Shown here: one piece after another, positions 25,415 to 37,556 of the stretch
Layout of the letters: each line of letters starts with the position of its first letter
Numbering within the stretch: the first letter of the stretch is position 1
Assembly: GCF_015471405.1 (NCBI RefSeq)
Contig: NZ_BLVZ01000001.1
Location: forward strand, 124,001-188,000
Length of the DNA stretch: 64,000 nt
Source of the DNA: Pseudomonas cichorii
Lineage (GTDB): Bacteria; Pseudomonadota; Gammaproteobacteria; Pseudomonadales; Pseudomonadaceae
Direction of reading: 5' to 3'
Program-made: the position numbers and the translations under genes
The notes under the pieces: model-generated
The model's database searches: none
Told to the model about the DNA's origin: nothing
Seen by the model: only the letters and a program-made list of their open reading frames with translations

Positions 25415-26740
25415 ATGGTTGATTTATTCATGCAATCGTCTGGCCCCCGTAATTCCCGTCGCTGGTTGATCAGTCTGTTGGTCCTGTTGGTTATCGTCGG
25501 TTTGTGCTGGTGGTTCTGGCCTGCGTCCTCTTCACACAAGGGAGCCGAGGCTGGCAAGGCTCCTGCCGCTGGCGGTGCGGCCGGGCCGGGCAGAGGCATG
25601 GCGCGTCCGGGGTTCGGCGGTTCGGCGGTAGCGGTTCCGGTGCGGGTCGCTCCGGTAACCCAGGGCGACTTCCCGATCTATTACAAGGCGCTGGGCACGG
25701 TCACCGCGACCAACACCATCAATGTGCGCAGCCGGGTGGCTGGTGAGCTGGTCCGGCTTCACTTCCAGGAAGGGCAGATGGTCAAGGCGGGCGATCTGCT
25801 GGCCGAAATCGATCCGCGTACCTATCAGGTCGCGTTGCAGCAGGCTGAAGGCACCCTGGCGACCAATCAGGCGCTGCTGAAAAACGCTCAGCTCGATGTG
25901 CAACGCTACCGCGGGCTGTTCGCTGAAGACAGTATCGCCAAGCAGACGCTGGACACTGCCGAGTCGCTGGTCAACCAGTATCAGGGGACGATCAAGTCCA
26001 ATCAGGCCGCAGTGGCAGAGGCCAGGCTCAACCTGGACTTCACCCGTATCAAGGCACCGATTGCCGGTCGTGTCGGCCTCAAGCAACTGGATGTCGGCAA
26101 CCTTGTCGCCGCCAACGACACCACGGCACTGGTAGTGATTACCCAGATCCAGCCGATCTCGGTCAACTTCACCTTGCCGGAGAAAGAGCTTTCGGCAGTC
26201 ATCACCCGTTATCGCAGTGGCGACCAGTTGCCCGTGGAAGCCTGGGACAGGGGTGACATCAAGCTACAGGCCACTGGCGTGCTCGCCAGCCTGGACAATC
26301 AGATCGATGTCGCCACCGGTACGCTGAAATTCAAGGCACGCTTCGAGAACCGGGACGAAGCGCTGTTTCCCAACCAGTTCGTGAATGTGCGCCTGCGTGC
26401 CGACACCCTCAGACAAGCGGTGCTGGTACCCACGGCTGCTGTGCAGTTCGGCACCAACGGTACCTTCGTCTATGCGATGGACGGCGACAAGAAGGTCAAG
26501 ATCAATCTGCTCAAGACCGGCCCGAGCGATGAGAACTCGACGGTGGTCCTGGAAGGCCTGGCCGCAGGTGCGCGGGTCGTGCTCGAAGGTACTGACCGCC
26601 TGCGCGAAGGCGCCGCAGTGGAAGTGGTCAGCGACAGCAAGGACGTGCCGTCCACGCCGGGCCAGCAGTTACAAGGCAAGCCTGACAAGGCCACCGATAA
26701 ATCGGCCTCGGCCGACAAGGCGGAAAAAACCCAAGCATGA
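25415..26740 (+). CDS. muxA: RND efflux periplasmic adaptor (MuxA/MdtA type)
   Basis: The membrane-fusion subunit of a four-part RND pump, joining the inner-membrane MuxB/MuxC to the OpmB channel. A membrane anchor ([19 protein letters not shown]) near the N-terminus is followed by a low-complexity Gly/Ala linker, the lipoyl half-motifs ([20 protein letters not shown] and [20 protein letters not shown]) on each side of a helical hairpin, and the beta-barrel domain. A Lys/Ala-rich tail ends it. 441 residues if the first ATG is used; ATG 25430 ([11 protein letters not shown]) is an equally good start, since neither has a strong ribosome site. It overlaps muxB by 4 bases. Confidence 0.92.
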   Translation: MVDLFMQSSGPRNSRRWLISLLVLLVIVGLCWWFWPASSSHKGAEAGKAPAAGGAAGPGRGMARPGFGGSAVAVPVRVAPVTQGDFPIYYKALGTVTATNTINVRSRVAGELVRLHFQEGQMVKAGDLLAEIDPRTYQVALQQAEGTLATNQALLKNAQLDVQRYRGLFAEDSIAKQTLDTAESLVNQYQGTIKSNQAAVAEARLNLDFTRIKAPIAGRVGLKQLDVGNLVAANDTTALVVITQIQPISVNFTLPEKELSAVITRYRSGDQLPVEAWDRGDIKLQATGVLASLDNQIDVATGTLKFKARFENRDEALFPNQFVNVRLRADTLRQAVLVPTAAVQFGTNGTFVYAMDGDKKVKINLLKTGPSDENSTVVLEGLAAGARVVLEGTDRLREGAAVEVVSDSKDVPSTPGQQLQGKPDKATDKSASADKAEKTQA

Positions 26741-29700
26741 ACATGTCGCGCCTGTTCATCCTGCGTCCGGTAGCAACCACCCTGAGCATGCTGGCCATTG
26801 TGCTGGCCGGTTTGATTGCCTACACCTTGCTGCCGGTTTCTGCCCTGCCACAAGTGGATTACCCGACCATCCGGGTCATGACGCTATATCCGGGTGCCAG
26901 CCCGCAAGTCATGACCAGTGCCGTGACGGCTCCACTGGAGCGACAGTTCGGGCAGATGCCGGGGCTGGACCAGATGGCGTCCACCAGTTCGGGCGGCGCG
27001 TCGGTCATCACCTTGCGTTTCAATCTTGAAATCAATATGGACGTGGCCGAGCAGGAAGTGCAGGCGGCCATCAATGCCGCAACCAACCTGTTGCCCAACG
27101 ACTTGCCCGCGCCACCTGTCTATAACAAGGTCAACCCGGCGGACACCCCGGTCCTGACCCTGGCGATTACCTCTAAAACCATGCTGCTGCCCAAGCTAAA
27201 CGACTTGGTGGATACGCGCATGGCGCAGAAAATCTCCCAGATCAGCGGCGTCGGCATGGTCAGTATCGCGGGCGGACAGCGTCAGGCGGTGCGGATCAAG
27301 GTGAACCCCGATGCCCTGGCCGCCAACGGCCTGAACCTGTCGGATGTACGTACGCTGATCAGTGCCTCCAACGTCAACCAGCCAAAAGGCAACTTCGACG
27401 GGCCGACGCGGGTATCGATGCTCGATGCCAACGACCAGCTCAAGTCCCCCGAGGAATACGCCAACCTGATTCTGGCCTACAGCAACGGCGCGCCGTTGCG
27501 CCTGAAGGATGTGGCGCAGATCGTCGATGGTGCGGAAAACGAGCGGCTGGCAGCATGGGCCAACCAGAATCAGGCCGTGTTGCTCAATATCCAGCGTCAG
27601 CCCGGTGCCAACGTCATCGAGGTGGTGGACCGGATCAAGGCCTTGCTGCCCAGCATCACGGACAACCTGCCGGCCGGGCTGGACGTGATTGTGCTGACTG
27701 ACCGCACCCAGACCATCCGGGCTTCCGTCACCGACGTTCAGCATGAGCTGCTGATTGCTATCGTTCTGGTGGTGCTGGTGACCTTCCTGTTCCTGCGCCG
27801 GGTGAGCGCGACCATCATTCCGTCGATTGCCGTGCCGCTGTCCCTGATAGGGACTTTTGGCGTGATGTATCTGGCCGGTTTTTCCATCAACAACCTGACA
27901 CTGATGGCCTTGACCATCGCCACCGGCTTTGTGGTGGACGATGCGATCGTGATGCTGGAGAACATTTCCAGGCATATCGAAGAGGGTGAAACGCCCATGC
28001 AGGCGGCATTGAAGGGCGCGAAGCAGATCGGCTTCACGCTGATATCGCTGACCCTGTCGCTGATTGCCGTATTGATCCCGCTGCTGTTCATGGCCGATGT
28101 GGTCGGGCGTCTGTTCCGGGAGTTCGCCATTACCCTGGCTGTGGCGATCCTGATTTCCCTGGTGGTCTCCCTGACTCTGACCCCGATGATGTGCGCCCGT
28201 CTGCTCAAGCGTGAGCCCAGGGAAGAAGAGCAGGGCCGTTTCTATCGTGCCAGCGGCGCCTGGATCGACTGGCTGATCCGCATCTATGCCGACAAGCTGC
28301 GCTGGGTGCTCAAGCACCAGCCCCTGACTCTGCTGGTGGCAATCGGCACACTGGGATTGACCGTCGTGCTGTATATGGCGGTCCCCAAGGGCTTCTTTCC
28401 GGTGCAGGACACCGGCGTGATCCAGGGGATTTCCGAGGCACCGCAGTCGGTGTCGTTCAAGGCCATGAGTGAGCGTCAGCAGTCTCTGGCAGAGATCATC
28501 CTCAAGGACCCGGCGGTTGTCAGCCTGTCTTCCTATATAGGTGTCGATGGCGATAACGCCACGCTCAACAGCGGTCGCCTGCTGATCAATCTCAAGCCCC
28601 ATGGCGAGCGCGACCTGACCGCCATGCAGGTCATTCAGCGCCTGCAACCTCAACTGGACGGTCTGTCGGGCATTCGCCTGTTCATGCAACCTGTGCAGGA
28701 CCTGACCATCGAGGACAGGGTCAGCCGGACCCAGTATCAGTTCAGCATGTCGTCACCCGATGCCGAGCTGCTCAGCCTGTGGAGCGGCAAGCTGGTGGAT
28801 GCGTTGAGCAAACGCCCCGAATTGACCGATGTTGCCAGTGACCTGCAGGACAAGGGCCTGCAGGTCTACCTGATGATCGACCGCGATGCCGCCAGCCGTG
28901 TGGGTGTCACCGTGGCCAATATCACCGACGCGCTGTACGACGCCTTTGGTCAGCGACAGATTTCCACCATTTATACCCAGGCCAGCCAGTATCGAGTGGT
29001 ATTGCAGGCGGCTGCCGGCAGCGAGCTTGGGCCTAAGGCGCTGGAGCAGATCCACGTCAGGACCACCGATGGCGCTCAGGTCAAGCTGTCGAGTCTGGCG
29101 AGGGTCGAGCAGCGTCAGGCACAACTGGCGATTGCCCATATGGGGCAGTTCCCGGCGGTCATGATGTCGTTCAACCTCGCGCCGGATGTGGCGCTGGGCG
29201 AAGCGGTGAAAGTGATCGAGCAGGTGCAGAAGGACATCGGCATGCCGATTGGCGTGCAGACCCAGTTCCAGGGGGCTGCCGCAGCCTTCCAGGCCTCGCT
29301 GTCCAGTACGCTTTTACTGATCCTGGCGGCGGTGGTCACCATGTACATCGTACTGGGCGTGCTCTACGAGAGTTACATCCACCCGATCACCATTCTCTCG
29401 ACCCTGCCGTCGGCAGCCGTGGGCGCCTTGCTGGCCCTGATGATCAGCGGTAACGATCTGGGGATGATCGCCATCATTGGCATCATCCTGCTGATCGGTA
29501 TCGTCAAGAAAAACGCCATCATGATGATCGACTTCGCCCTGGATGCCGAACGCAATCGCGGCATCGACCCCGAGACGGCTATCTATGAAGCGGCGCTGCT
29601 GCGCTTCCGGCCGATCCTGATGACGACGTTTGCAGCGCTGTTCGGTGCCATACCGCTGATGCTGGCCACCGGTTCCGGCGCAGAGCTTCGTCAGCCGCTG

Positions 29701-29835
29701 GGGCTGGTGATGGTCGGCGGCCTGTTGCTCAGCCAGATCCTCACGCTGTTCACGACCCCGGTGATTTACCTGTATTTCGACCGGCTGGGTCGTCGCTGGA
29801 GCAGCAAGCCTGACGCTATACAGGTTGAAGCATGA
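26737..29835 (+). CDS. muxB: RND efflux inner-membrane transporter, first subunit (MuxB/MdtB type)
   Basis: A 1032-residue proton-driven RND pump with twelve predicted membrane helices and two large periplasmic loops. N-terminus [20 protein letters not shown], the helix-4 proton-relay text [21 protein letters not shown] (with the paired Asp), and [21 protein letters not shown] in the second half are family hallmarks. MuxB and MuxC are thought to form a mixed trimer as in MdtBC. ATGA overlaps join it to muxA and muxC. Confidence 0.95.
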   Translation: MNMSRLFILRPVATTLSMLAIVLAGLIAYTLLPVSALPQVDYPTIRVMTLYPGASPQVMTSAVTAPLERQFGQMPGLDQMASTSSGGASVITLRFNLEINMDVAEQEVQAAINAATNLLPNDLPAPPVYNKVNPADTPVLTLAITSKTMLLPKLNDLVDTRMAQKISQISGVGMVSIAGGQRQAVRIKVNPDALAANGLNLSDVRTLISASNVNQPKGNFDGPTRVSMLDANDQLKSPEEYANLILAYSNGAPLRLKDVAQIVDGAENERLAAWANQNQAVLLNIQRQPGANVIEVVDRIKALLPSITDNLPAGLDVIVLTDRTQTIRASVTDVQHELLIAIVLVVLVTFLFLRRVSATIIPSIAVPLSLIGTFGVMYLAGFSINNLTLMALTIATGFVVDDAIVMLENISRHIEEGETPMQAALKGAKQIGFTLISLTLSLIAVLIPLLFMADVVGRLFREFAITLAVAILISLVVSLTLTPMMCARLLKREPREEEQGRFYRASGAWIDWLIRIYADKLRWVLKHQPLTLLVAIGTLGLTVVLYMAVPKGFFPVQDTGVIQGISEAPQSVSFKAMSERQQSLAEIILKDPAVVSLSSYIGVDGDNATLNSGRLLINLKPHGERDLTAMQVIQRLQPQLDGLSGIRLFMQPVQDLTIEDRVSRTQYQFSMSSPDAELLSLWSGKLVDALSKRPELTDVASDLQDKGLQVYLMIDRDAASRVGVTVANITDALYDAFGQRQISTIYTQASQYRVVLQAAAGSELGPKALEQIHVRTTDGAQVKLSSLARVEQRQAQLAIAHMGQFPAVMMSFNLAPDVALGEAVKVIEQVQKDIGMPIGVQTQFQGAAAAFQASLSSTLLLILAAVVTMYIVLGVLYESYIHPITILSTLPSAAVGALLALMISGNDLGMIAIIGIILLIGIVKKNAIMMIDFALDAERNRGIDPETAIYEAALLRFRPILMTTFAALFGAIPLMLATGSGAELRQPLGLVMVGGLLLSQILTLFTTPVIYLYFDRLGRRWSSKPDAIQVEA

Positions 29836-32800
29836 ATCTCTCCGCACCTTTCATCCGCAGGCCGGTCGCCACCGTCCTGCTGAGCCTGGCAATCATGCTG
29901 CTGGGCGCGGTCAGCTTCAGGCTGCTGCCCGTTGCACCTTTGCCGAACATGGATTTCCCGGTGATCGTGGTGTCGGCCAGTCTGCCGGGGGCCAGCCCCG
30001 AGATCATGGCCTCCAGTGTCGCAACGCCGCTGGAGCGCTCGCTGGGGACCATCGCCGGCGTCAACACCATGAGCAGCAGCTCAAGCCAGGGTTCGACCCG
30101 TGTGATTCTGCAGTTCGATCTGGATCGGGATATCAACGGCGCGGCGCGGGAAGTGCAGGCTGCAATCAACGCCTCGCGCAATCTGTTGCCCAGCGGTATG
30201 CGCAGCATGCCGACCTACAAGAAGGTCAACCCTTCCCAGGCACCGATCATGGTGCTGACGTTGACTTCCGATGTGCTGGAAAAGGGGCAGCTTTACGATC
30301 TGGCCTCGACCATTCTTTCCCAGAGCCTGTCCCAGGTGACCGGTGTGGGCGAGGTGCAGATTGGAGGCAGTTCGCTGCCGGCCGTGCGCATCGAACTTGA
30401 GCCCAACATGCTGGACCAGTACGGCGTGTCGCTGGACGAAGTGCGGACGACCATCACCGGTTCCAACGTGCGCCGCCCCAAGGGTTCGGTGGAGGATGGC
30501 CAGCATAACTGGCAGGTCCAGGCCAATGACCAGCTGGAAAAGGCCAAGGATTACGCTCCGCTGATCATCCGCTATCAGGACGGCGCTGCGCTGCGCCTCA
30601 AGGATGTGGCCAAGGTCAGCGACGCGGTGGAAAACCGCTATAACAGCGGTTTCTTCAATGACAGGTCAGCGGTGCTGCTGGTCATCAACCGTCAGGCCGG
30701 TGCCAACATCATCGAGACGGTGGCGCAGATCAAGGAACAACTGCCCGCCTTGCAGGCCGTCCTGCCTGCCAGCGTGAAACTGAACATTGCCATGGACCGC
30801 TCGCCGGTCATCAAGGCCACACTGCACGAAGCCGAGATGACCCTGCTGATCGCCGTGGTTCTGGTGATTCTGGTGGTGTTTCTGTTCCTGGGCAGCCTGC
30901 GGGCTTCACTGATCCCGACGCTGGCGGTCCCGGTTTCCCTGGTGGGCACTTTCGCCATCATGTATCTGTGCGGCTTCTCGCTGAACAACCTGTCACTGAT
31001 GGCTCTGATTCTGGCCACCGGGCTGGTGGTGGATGACGCTATCGTGGTGCTGGAAAACATTTCCCGGCACATCGATGAAGGTGTTGCGCCCATGAAAGCG
31101 GCTTTTCTGGGTTCCAAGGAAGTCGGTTTCACGCTGTTATCCATGAACGTTTCGCTGGTGGCCGTGTTCATCTCGATTCTGTTCATGGGCGGTCTGGTGG
31201 AAAGCCTGTTCCGGGAGTTTTCCATCACCTTGTCGGTGGCGATCATCGTTTCGCTGCTGGTTTCCCTGACCCTGACCCCGATGCTCTGCGCACGCTGGCT
31301 CAAGCCTCAACAGCAGGAGCAGAACGCCTTTCAGCGCTGGAGTCAGCGGGTCAACGAGCGCATGGTGGCTGGCTATGACCGGTCCCTTGGCTGGGTGCTG
31401 CGCCACCCGCGCCTGACGCTGCTCAGCCTGCTGATTACCATCGTCGTGAATGTCGCGCTGTATGTGGTGGTGCCCAAGACGTTTCTGCCGCAGCAGGACA
31501 CCGGGCAGCTGATGGGCTTCATCCGTGGCGATGACGGTCTTTCGTTTACCGTGATGCAACCCAAGATGGAAATCTTCCGCCGTGCCGTGCTGACCGATCC
31601 GGCGGTGCAGAGTGTTGCGGGGTTCATCGGCGGCAGTGGCGGGACCAACAACGCTTTCATGATCGTACGCCTGAAGCCGATTTCCGAACGCAAGGTATCC
31701 GCGACCCAGGTGGTCGAGCGTTTGCGCAAGACTCTGCCTCATGTGCCGGGCGGGCGATTGTTCCTGGCTCCGGATCAGGACCTGCAACTGGGCGGTGGTC
31801 GTGAACAGGCCAGCTCCCAGTATCAGTACATTCTGCAAAGCGGTGACCTGCAAAGCCTGCGCGAGTGGTATCCGAAAGTCGTGGCGGCCCTCAAGGCCCT
31901 GCCGGAGCTGACGGCCATCGACGCCCGTGAAGGGCGCGGTGCCCAGCAAGTGACGCTGGTGGTCAATCGGGACGCGGCCAAGCGGCTGGGAATCGACATG
32001 AACATGGTTACTGCCGTGCTCAACAACGCCTATAGCCAGCGTCAGGTTTCCACCATCTATGACACCCTGAACCAGTATCAGGTGGTGATGGAGGTCAACC
32101 CCCGATACGCCCAGGACCCGGTCACGCTGCAACAGGTACAGGTCATTACCGCAGACGGGCAGCGAGTGCCGTTGTCGAGCATTGCCCATTACGAGCGCAG
32201 TCTTGCCAATGACCGGGTGTCCCATGAAGGTCAGTTTGCATCGGAGAGCATTTCCTTCGATCTGGCCGAAGGTGTCAGCCTGGACACAGCGACTGTCGCC
32301 ATAGAGCGTGCCATTGCCAGGGTAGGCCTGCCTTCCGAAGTCATCTCCAAGATGGCGGGTGCCGCCAGTGCCTTTGCTGCAACCCAGAAAGGGCAGCCAT
32401 TGATGATTCTCGGGGCGCTGCTGGCGGTTTATCTGGTGCTGGGGATTCTTTACGAAAGCTATATCCATCCGCTGACGATTCTGTCGACCCTGCCATCGGC
32501 CGGTGTCGGTGCCTTGCTGAGCATCTACGTGCTGGGCGGCGAATTCAGCCTGATTTCCTTGCTGGGGCTGTTCCTGCTGATTGGTGTCGTGAAGAAAAAC
32601 GCGATCATGATGATCGACCTGGCCCTGCATCTGGAGCGTGAGTCCGGGATGACGCCACAGGAATCGATCCGCAGTGCCTGCCTGCAACGTCTCAGGCCGA
32701 TCCTGATGACCACGATGGCTGCCATTCTTGGCGCATTGCCGCTGCTGCTGAGCAATGCCGAAGGTGCGGAAATGCGTCGCCCGCTGGGCCTGACCATTAT

Positions 32801-32936
32801 TGGCGGGCTGCTCTTCAGCCAGGTTCTGACCCTTTACACCACGCCTGTGGTTTACCTCTATCTCGACCGGCTGCGCCACCGTTTCAACGGTTGGCGTGGC
32901 GTGCGCACCGATGCTGCTTTGGAAACCCCGCTATGA
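29832..32936 (+). CDS. muxC: RND efflux inner-membrane transporter, second subunit (MuxC/MdtC type)
   Basis: A 1034-residue partner to MuxB with the same twelve-helix plan. Seen are [41 protein letters not shown] in helix 4 and [21 protein letters not shown] in the C-terminal half. The two adjacent, clearly related but distinct RND subunits are the signature of MdtBC/MuxBC systems, which in P. aeruginosa pump novobiocin, macrolides and aztreonam-like drugs. It overlaps opmB by 4 bases (ATGA). Confidence 0.95.
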   Translation: MNLSAPFIRRPVATVLLSLAIMLLGAVSFRLLPVAPLPNMDFPVIVVSASLPGASPEIMASSVATPLERSLGTIAGVNTMSSSSSQGSTRVILQFDLDRDINGAAREVQAAINASRNLLPSGMRSMPTYKKVNPSQAPIMVLTLTSDVLEKGQLYDLASTILSQSLSQVTGVGEVQIGGSSLPAVRIELEPNMLDQYGVSLDEVRTTITGSNVRRPKGSVEDGQHNWQVQANDQLEKAKDYAPLIIRYQDGAALRLKDVAKVSDAVENRYNSGFFNDRSAVLLVINRQAGANIIETVAQIKEQLPALQAVLPASVKLNIAMDRSPVIKATLHEAEMTLLIAVVLVILVVFLFLGSLRASLIPTLAVPVSLVGTFAIMYLCGFSLNNLSLMALILATGLVVDDAIVVLENISRHIDEGVAPMKAAFLGSKEVGFTLLSMNVSLVAVFISILFMGGLVESLFREFSITLSVAIIVSLLVSLTLTPMLCARWLKPQQQEQNAFQRWSQRVNERMVAGYDRSLGWVLRHPRLTLLSLLITIVVNVALYVVVPKTFLPQQDTGQLMGFIRGDDGLSFTVMQPKMEIFRRAVLTDPAVQSVAGFIGGSGGTNNAFMIVRLKPISERKVSATQVVERLRKTLPHVPGGRLFLAPDQDLQLGGGREQASSQYQYILQSGDLQSLREWYPKVVAALKALPELTAIDAREGRGAQQVTLVVNRDAAKRLGIDMNMVTAVLNNAYSQRQVSTIYDTLNQYQVVMEVNPRYAQDPVTLQQVQVITADGQRVPLSSIAHYERSLANDRVSHEGQFASESISFDLAEGVSLDTATVAIERAIARVGLPSEVISKMAGAASAFAATQKGQPLMILGALLAVYLVLGILYESYIHPLTILSTLPSAGVGALLSIYVLGGEFSLISLLGLFLLIGVVKKNAIMMIDLALHLERESGMTPQESIRSACLQRLRPILMTTMAAILGALPLLLSNAEGAEMRRPLGLTIIGGLLFSQVLTLYTTPVVYLYLDRLRHRFNGWRGVRTDAALETPL

Positions 32937-34393
32937 CCGACCATCCGGCAATCAAATCCAACCCGCAATGGCTTGTCCGGCCAGTGGCAATGGGGCTTTG
33001 TGTCCTGCTGCTGAGCGCCTGCACCGTAGGGCCTGATTACCACAAGCCGTCAGTGACCACGCCTGTGCAGTTCAAGGCTGCTGAAGGCTGGCGTCAGGCG
33101 ACACCGAGCGATGCCATGGCGCGCGGCGCATGGTGGGAGGTGTATGGCGACACGGAACTCAATGCGCTGGTGGAACGGCTCAACAGTTCCAACCAGACGG
33201 TCGCGCAATATGAAGCCCAGTACCGGCAGGCCAGGGCATTGGTGCGCAGTTCCCGCGGTGCGCTGTTTCCCACACTGGACCTGACCACCAGCAAGACCCG
33301 CTCAAGCCAGGGATCTTCCAGCAGCAGTACCTCCAATGCCGACAGCATCAACAATTCCTATAACGCCCAGTTGGGTGTGAGCTGGGAGGCCGATATCTGG
33401 GGCAGGCTGCGCCGAGGCCTTGAGGCCGATACCGCCAGCGCCCAGGCCAGTCTTGCTGACCTGGCAGCCATGCAGTTGAGCCTGCAGTCGGAACTGGTGC
33501 AGAACTACCTGCAATTGCGGGTGCTGGATGAACAGAAGCGTTTGCTGGAGTCCACGGTTGAGGCTTACCAACGCTCTCTGACCATGACCCGCAATCAGTA
33601 TCAGGCCGGTATTTCCGGGCGCGAAGCCGTGGCTCAGGCACAGACCCAGCTAAAGACCACCCAGGCCGACCTGATCGATCTGACGTGGCAGCGCGCCCAG
33701 TTCGAGAATGCCATCGCGGTCTTGATGGGCATGGCCCCGGCCGAGTTCAATCTGCCAGCGACTATAACTATCCCGGAGTTACCGCAGATTCCGGTGGGCA
33801 TTCCTTCACAATTGCTGGAGCGTCGTCCCGATATCGCTGCCGCCGAACGCTCGATCATGGCTGCCAACGCCAATATCGGTGTCGCCAAGGCCGCTTACTA
33901 CCCGGATTTCACCCTGAGCCTGAGTGGCGGCTATAACAGCAATTCGTTCTCCAACTGGATCAGCCTGCCGAACCGTTTCTGGTCGGTCGGGCCGCAAATG
34001 GCGCTGACACTGTTCGATGCGGGCAGACGCTCGGCGGAAGTCGATCGCATTGAAGCCGTCTATGACCAGACAGTTGCGCAATACCGGCAGACGGTCCTGA
34101 ACGGCTTCCAGGAAGTGGAAAACTACATGGTTCAGCTCAAGGTCTACGAGGAGGAAGCGGCGGTTCGGCAGGAAGCGCTGGATGCCGCTCGCGAATCCCT
34201 GCGCCTGACCAGCAACCAGTACAAGGCCGGAGTGATCGGCTATCTGGATGTCGTCAATGTACAAACCACAGCACTGAGCAACGAGCGTTCTGTATTGAAT
34301 GTCCTGCAAAGTCGCCTGATTGCCAGTGTTCAGTTGATTGCAGCACTGGGCGGTGGCTGGGATGGGCAGAGCGGTCTGCAACTCAAGGACTGA
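32933..34393 (+). CDS. opmB: Outer-membrane efflux lipoprotein (OpmB/NodT type)
   Basis: A 486-residue TolC-like channel that completes the Mux pump. It has a lipoprotein signal with lipobox LLLSAC (Cys near 31), then CTVGPDYHKPSVTTP typical of NodT-type outer-membrane factors. Two similar OEP halves follow, with the long alpha-barrel helices and the repeat motif ERRPDIAAAERSIMAANANI near 305. I use ATG 32933, which overlaps the muxC stop; upstream codons are inside muxC. It is the last gene of the operon. Confidence 0.94.
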   Translation: MTDHPAIKSNPQWLVRPVAMGLCVLLLSACTVGPDYHKPSVTTPVQFKAAEGWRQATPSDAMARGAWWEVYGDTELNALVERLNSSNQTVAQYEAQYRQARALVRSSRGALFPTLDLTTSKTRSSQGSSSSSTSNADSINNSYNAQLGVSWEADIWGRLRRGLEADTASAQASLADLAAMQLSLQSELVQNYLQLRVLDEQKRLLESTVEAYQRSLTMTRNQYQAGISGREAVAQAQTQLKTTQADLIDLTWQRAQFENAIAVLMGMAPAEFNLPATITIPELPQIPVGIPSQLLERRPDIAAAERSIMAANANIGVAKAAYYPDFTLSLSGGYNSNSFSNWISLPNRFWSVGPQMALTLFDAGRRSAEVDRIEAVYDQTVAQYRQTVLNGFQEVENYMVQLKVYEEEAAVRQEALDAARESLRLTSNQYKAGVIGYLDVVNVQTTALSNERSVLNVLQSRLIASVQLIAALGGGWDGQSGLQLKD

Positions 34394-34572
34394 TCAACCT
34401 CTGGAGGAGGGCGGAGAGCATCATTGTGCTGTCCATCTGAAATTAATAATTTATATATGGCCAATAGCCATTTTTTTACGTGTCTGACGGGACATTCTGC
34501 CGTTTTTGCGTAAACTCTCCTGCAACTGTTTGGCATGGATGCGTTAACTCGATCCATGTCACAGGAGCGCCC

Positions 34573-36756
34573 ATGTTGACTGGTCATTACACGCCCTCAC
34601 TGGTCTTCATTTCCATATTCGTGGCGATTCTCGCTTCGTATACCGCGCTCGATCTGGCAGGCCGCATTGCTTCTGCCAAGGGTCGTGGCGTTTACATATG
34701 GATGTGTGGCGGTGCCTTTGCCATGGGCATCGGTATCTGCTCCATGCACTTCATCGGGATGCTGGCTTTCAAGCTTCCCATCGAACTCGGGTTCGATATC
34801 CCTCTGACCTTGCTGTCACTGCTGATTGCCATGCTGTCTTCAGGCATCGCTTTATGGCTGGTCAATCAGGTGCAATTACCTCTGTCACACCTGGCGCTTG
34901 GCGCCTTGTTCATGGGCGGCGGCATCAGCACCATGCATTACACCGGCATGGCAGCGATGCGCATGCAGCCAGGCATCGAGTACGACCCTTTCCTGTTCAT
35001 CATGTCCCTGCTTATCGCTGTAGGGGCTTCGGCCGTTGCCATCTGGATTGCCTTTCGCTTGCGTCATCAGACCTCCAATGTGTTTCTGGTTCGGGCTGGA
35101 GCGGCGGTGGTCATGGGCATCGCCATTGTGGGCATGCACTATACCGGCATGGCGGCAGCCAGTTTTCCCGAAGGCAGTTTCTGCGGCGCGCTGGGTAACG
35201 GGTTGAAAAGCGATGGTCTGGACAAGCTGGTACTGGTCACCAGCCTGGCCGTATTGACCATCGTGCTGCTGACCTCGATTCTCGACGCCCGCCTTGAGGC
35301 CCGGACGGCTGTTCTGGCCAATTCGCTGCTGGAAGCCAACCGCGAACTCACCCATCAGGCTCTGCATGACAGTCTGACCAGTCTGCCGAACCGTGTATTG
35401 CTGGCTGATCGCATCGAGCAAGCAATAAGGAAGGTCAACGATAATGGCGGCTGTTTTGCGCTGATGTTCATGGACCTGGACGGTTTCAAGCCGGTCAACG
35501 ATGCATTCGGTCACCATATCGGCGATCAGTTGTTGCGTCAGGTTGCGTTGCGCCTGCGGGAAAACCTGCACCGGCATGACACCCTGGCGCGAATCGGTGG
35601 CGATGAGTTCGTTCTGTTGATGGAATCCCAGGATATCGATGACGCCCTGGCCGTTGCATCGCGCCAGGTCGGCGTGATTGCCCAGCCGTTCGATATTGCC
35701 GAACACACTCTGCAGGTTTCGGTCAGCATCGGCATCTGCATGTACCCGGGCAATGGCGAGACTCAGCATGAGCTGCTGATGAATGCCGATGCAGCGATGT
35801 ATCACGCAAAGGCTGCGGGAAAGAACTGCTACAGCTTCTTTGAATCCGCGATGAACACCAATGCCCGCAATCAGATGCAGCTCTTGCAAGGGTTGCGGTC
35901 AGCCATCAAGAACACCCATTTCTGCCTGTATTACCAGCCCAAGTTCGATGCCGTCAGCGGCTTGCCTGTAGGGGCCGAGGCCTTGCTGCGCTGGAATCAC
36001 CCGGAGCAGGGGCTGCTTGGGCCGGATACGTTCATTGAACTGGCTGAAAAGACCGGCCTTATTATTCCTATCGGTGAGTGGGTGCTCGATGAAGCCTGCC
36101 GTCAGATGAGCGAATGGTATGCCCAGGGTTACACCCACTGGCGTATTGCAGTGAACCTTTCGGCCTTGCAGTTCTGTCATGCCGGGTTGGTCACGACGGT
36201 CGCCAATACCTTGTCCAGGCATCGGCTTGAGCCCAATTGCCTGACCCTGGAGATCACCGAAACCACCGCCATGAGCAATGCCGAGGTCACCATGGAGGTA
36301 TTGCAGAAGCTTTCGGCCATGGGTGTCGATATTTCGATTGACGACTTTGGCACCGGTTACTCCAGCCTGATGTACCTCAAGCACCTGCCTGCCAATGAGA
36401 TCAAGATCGACCGTGGTTTTGTCCGTGATCTCGACCACGACCGGGACGATGCCGCGATTGTCTCGGCCATTGTTGCCGTGGGCCGTGCCCTGGATTTGCG
36501 AATCGTTGCCGAAGGCGTTGAAAACAGTGTTCAGCAAAACTTCCTGACCGATCTGGGCTGCAATGCCTTGCAGGGTTTCCTGCTGGGGCATCCGCTGCCT
36601 GCGCAACAATTCATGAGCCATATCCTTTCGGTCGAGGGCCGCACACTCCCGAGGGCAAGTGGGGTGATAGCTGAAATACAGGATGGCGTTCATGCCAAAA
36701 CGCTGGCAGGATCGATTCTGCATGCGGGCGCTGTGGGTCCGCTAGGCTCTGTATGA
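34573..36756 (+). CDS. MHYT-GGDEF-EAL cyclic-di-GMP signalling protein
   Basis: A 727-residue inner-membrane signalling protein. The N-terminal seven-helix MHYT sensor (about 1-240) has the repeated motifs SMHFIGML, TMHYTGMA and GMHYTGMA, thought to bind copper and sense a gas such as O2, CO or NO. A GGDEF domain follows (about 270-430) with an intact IGGDEFVLLME. An EAL domain (about 450-700) retains EALLRW, LEITETTAM, DDFGTGYSSL and IKIDRGFV, so both synthesis and breakdown of c-di-GMP look possible; related proteins (MucR, YkoW) have been shown to do one or both. The start ATG 34573 has an AGGAG site. Confidence 0.93.
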   Translation: MLTGHYTPSLVFISIFVAILASYTALDLAGRIASAKGRGVYIWMCGGAFAMGIGICSMHFIGMLAFKLPIELGFDIPLTLLSLLIAMLSSGIALWLVNQVQLPLSHLALGALFMGGGISTMHYTGMAAMRMQPGIEYDPFLFIMSLLIAVGASAVAIWIAFRLRHQTSNVFLVRAGAAVVMGIAIVGMHYTGMAAASFPEGSFCGALGNGLKSDGLDKLVLVTSLAVLTIVLLTSILDARLEARTAVLANSLLEANRELTHQALHDSLTSLPNRVLLADRIEQAIRKVNDNGGCFALMFMDLDGFKPVNDAFGHHIGDQLLRQVALRLRENLHRHDTLARIGGDEFVLLMESQDIDDALAVASRQVGVIAQPFDIAEHTLQVSVSIGICMYPGNGETQHELLMNADAAMYHAKAAGKNCYSFFESAMNTNARNQMQLLQGLRSAIKNTHFCLYYQPKFDAVSGLPVGAEALLRWNHPEQGLLGPDTFIELAEKTGLIIPIGEWVLDEACRQMSEWYAQGYTHWRIAVNLSALQFCHAGLVTTVANTLSRHRLEPNCLTLEITETTAMSNAEVTMEVLQKLSAMGVDISIDDFGTGYSSLMYLKHLPANEIKIDRGFVRDLDHDRDDAAIVSAIVAVGRALDLRIVAEGVENSVQQNFLTDLGCNALQGFLLGHPLPAQQFMSHILSVEGRTLPRASGVIAEIQDGVHAKTLAGSILHAGAVGPLGSV

Positions 36757-36809
36757 GCAACGGATCGCCATAGCGATCCTTGGCCCCTGAAAACATACGA
36801 GAGACATTC

Positions 36810-37556
36810 ATGGATAAAGTCCTCCTCATTACCGGCGGCTCCCGCGGGATCGGTGCAGCCACGGCGCTTCTGGCAGCTTCACAAGGTTATCGAATCTGTA
36901 TCAATTACCTGTCCGACCATGCCTCTGCCGAGAAAATATGCGGCAAGATCAGGGAGTTGGGTGCGCAGGCCATCACGGTACAGGCCGATGTCAGTAACGA
37001 GGACGAGATCATTCGCCTCTACGCGCGTATCGATTCGGAGTTGGGACCCATTACCCATCTGGTAAATAACGCCGGAACCATTGCCCATACCTCGCGGCTG
37101 GACGACATGTCAGAGTTCCGTATGCTCAAGATCATGATGACCAATGTGGTCGGCCCGATGCTGTGCAGCAAACACGCTTTGCTGCGCATGTCGCCGCGTC
37201 ATGGCGGCAACGGCGGCAGTATCGTCAATGTGACCTCGGCTGCCGCGCGCCTGGGAGCGCCGGGCGAATATATCGACTATGCGGCTTCCAAGGGAGCACT
37301 GGATACCTTCACCACAGGCCTGTCCCTGGAAGTCGCGGGTGAGGGCATTCGGGTCAATGCTGTAAGACCGGGCTTCATCTTCACCGACTTTCATGCCCTG
37401 AGCGGCGATCCGTTTCGGGTCAGCAAGCTTGAAGGGAACATCCCCATGTACCGGGGCGGTAAAGCCGAAGAAGTTGCCGAGACCATTGTCTGGCTGCTGT
37501 CGGACCATGCTTCATACGTGACCGGCACCTTCATCGATGTTGCTGGTGGTCGCTGA
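36810..37556 (+). CDS. Short-chain dehydrogenase/reductase (glucose-dehydrogenase-like)
   Basis: A 248-residue classical SDR. The NAD(P) motif is TGGSRGIGAATALLA near residue 8, NNAG lies near 88, the catalytic Ser in NVTSAAARLG and the YxxxK pair in YAASKG. The Arg-Gly start of the fold (GGSRGIG) slightly favours NADPH. The substrate is not predictable. The start ATG 36810 follows a GAGAG site. Its last 45 bases overlap the 3' end of the convergent MocR gene on the other strand. Confidence 0.88.
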   Translation: MDKVLLITGGSRGIGAATALLAASQGYRICINYLSDHASAEKICGKIRELGAQAITVQADVSNEDEIIRLYARIDSELGPITHLVNNAGTIAHTSRLDDMSEFRMLKIMMTNVVGPMLCSKHALLRMSPRHGGNGGSIVNVTSAAARLGAPGEYIDYAASKGALDTFTTGLSLEVAGEGIRVNAVRPGFIFTDFHALSGDPFRVSKLEGNIPMYRGGKAEEVAETIVWLLSDHASYVTGTFIDVAGGR

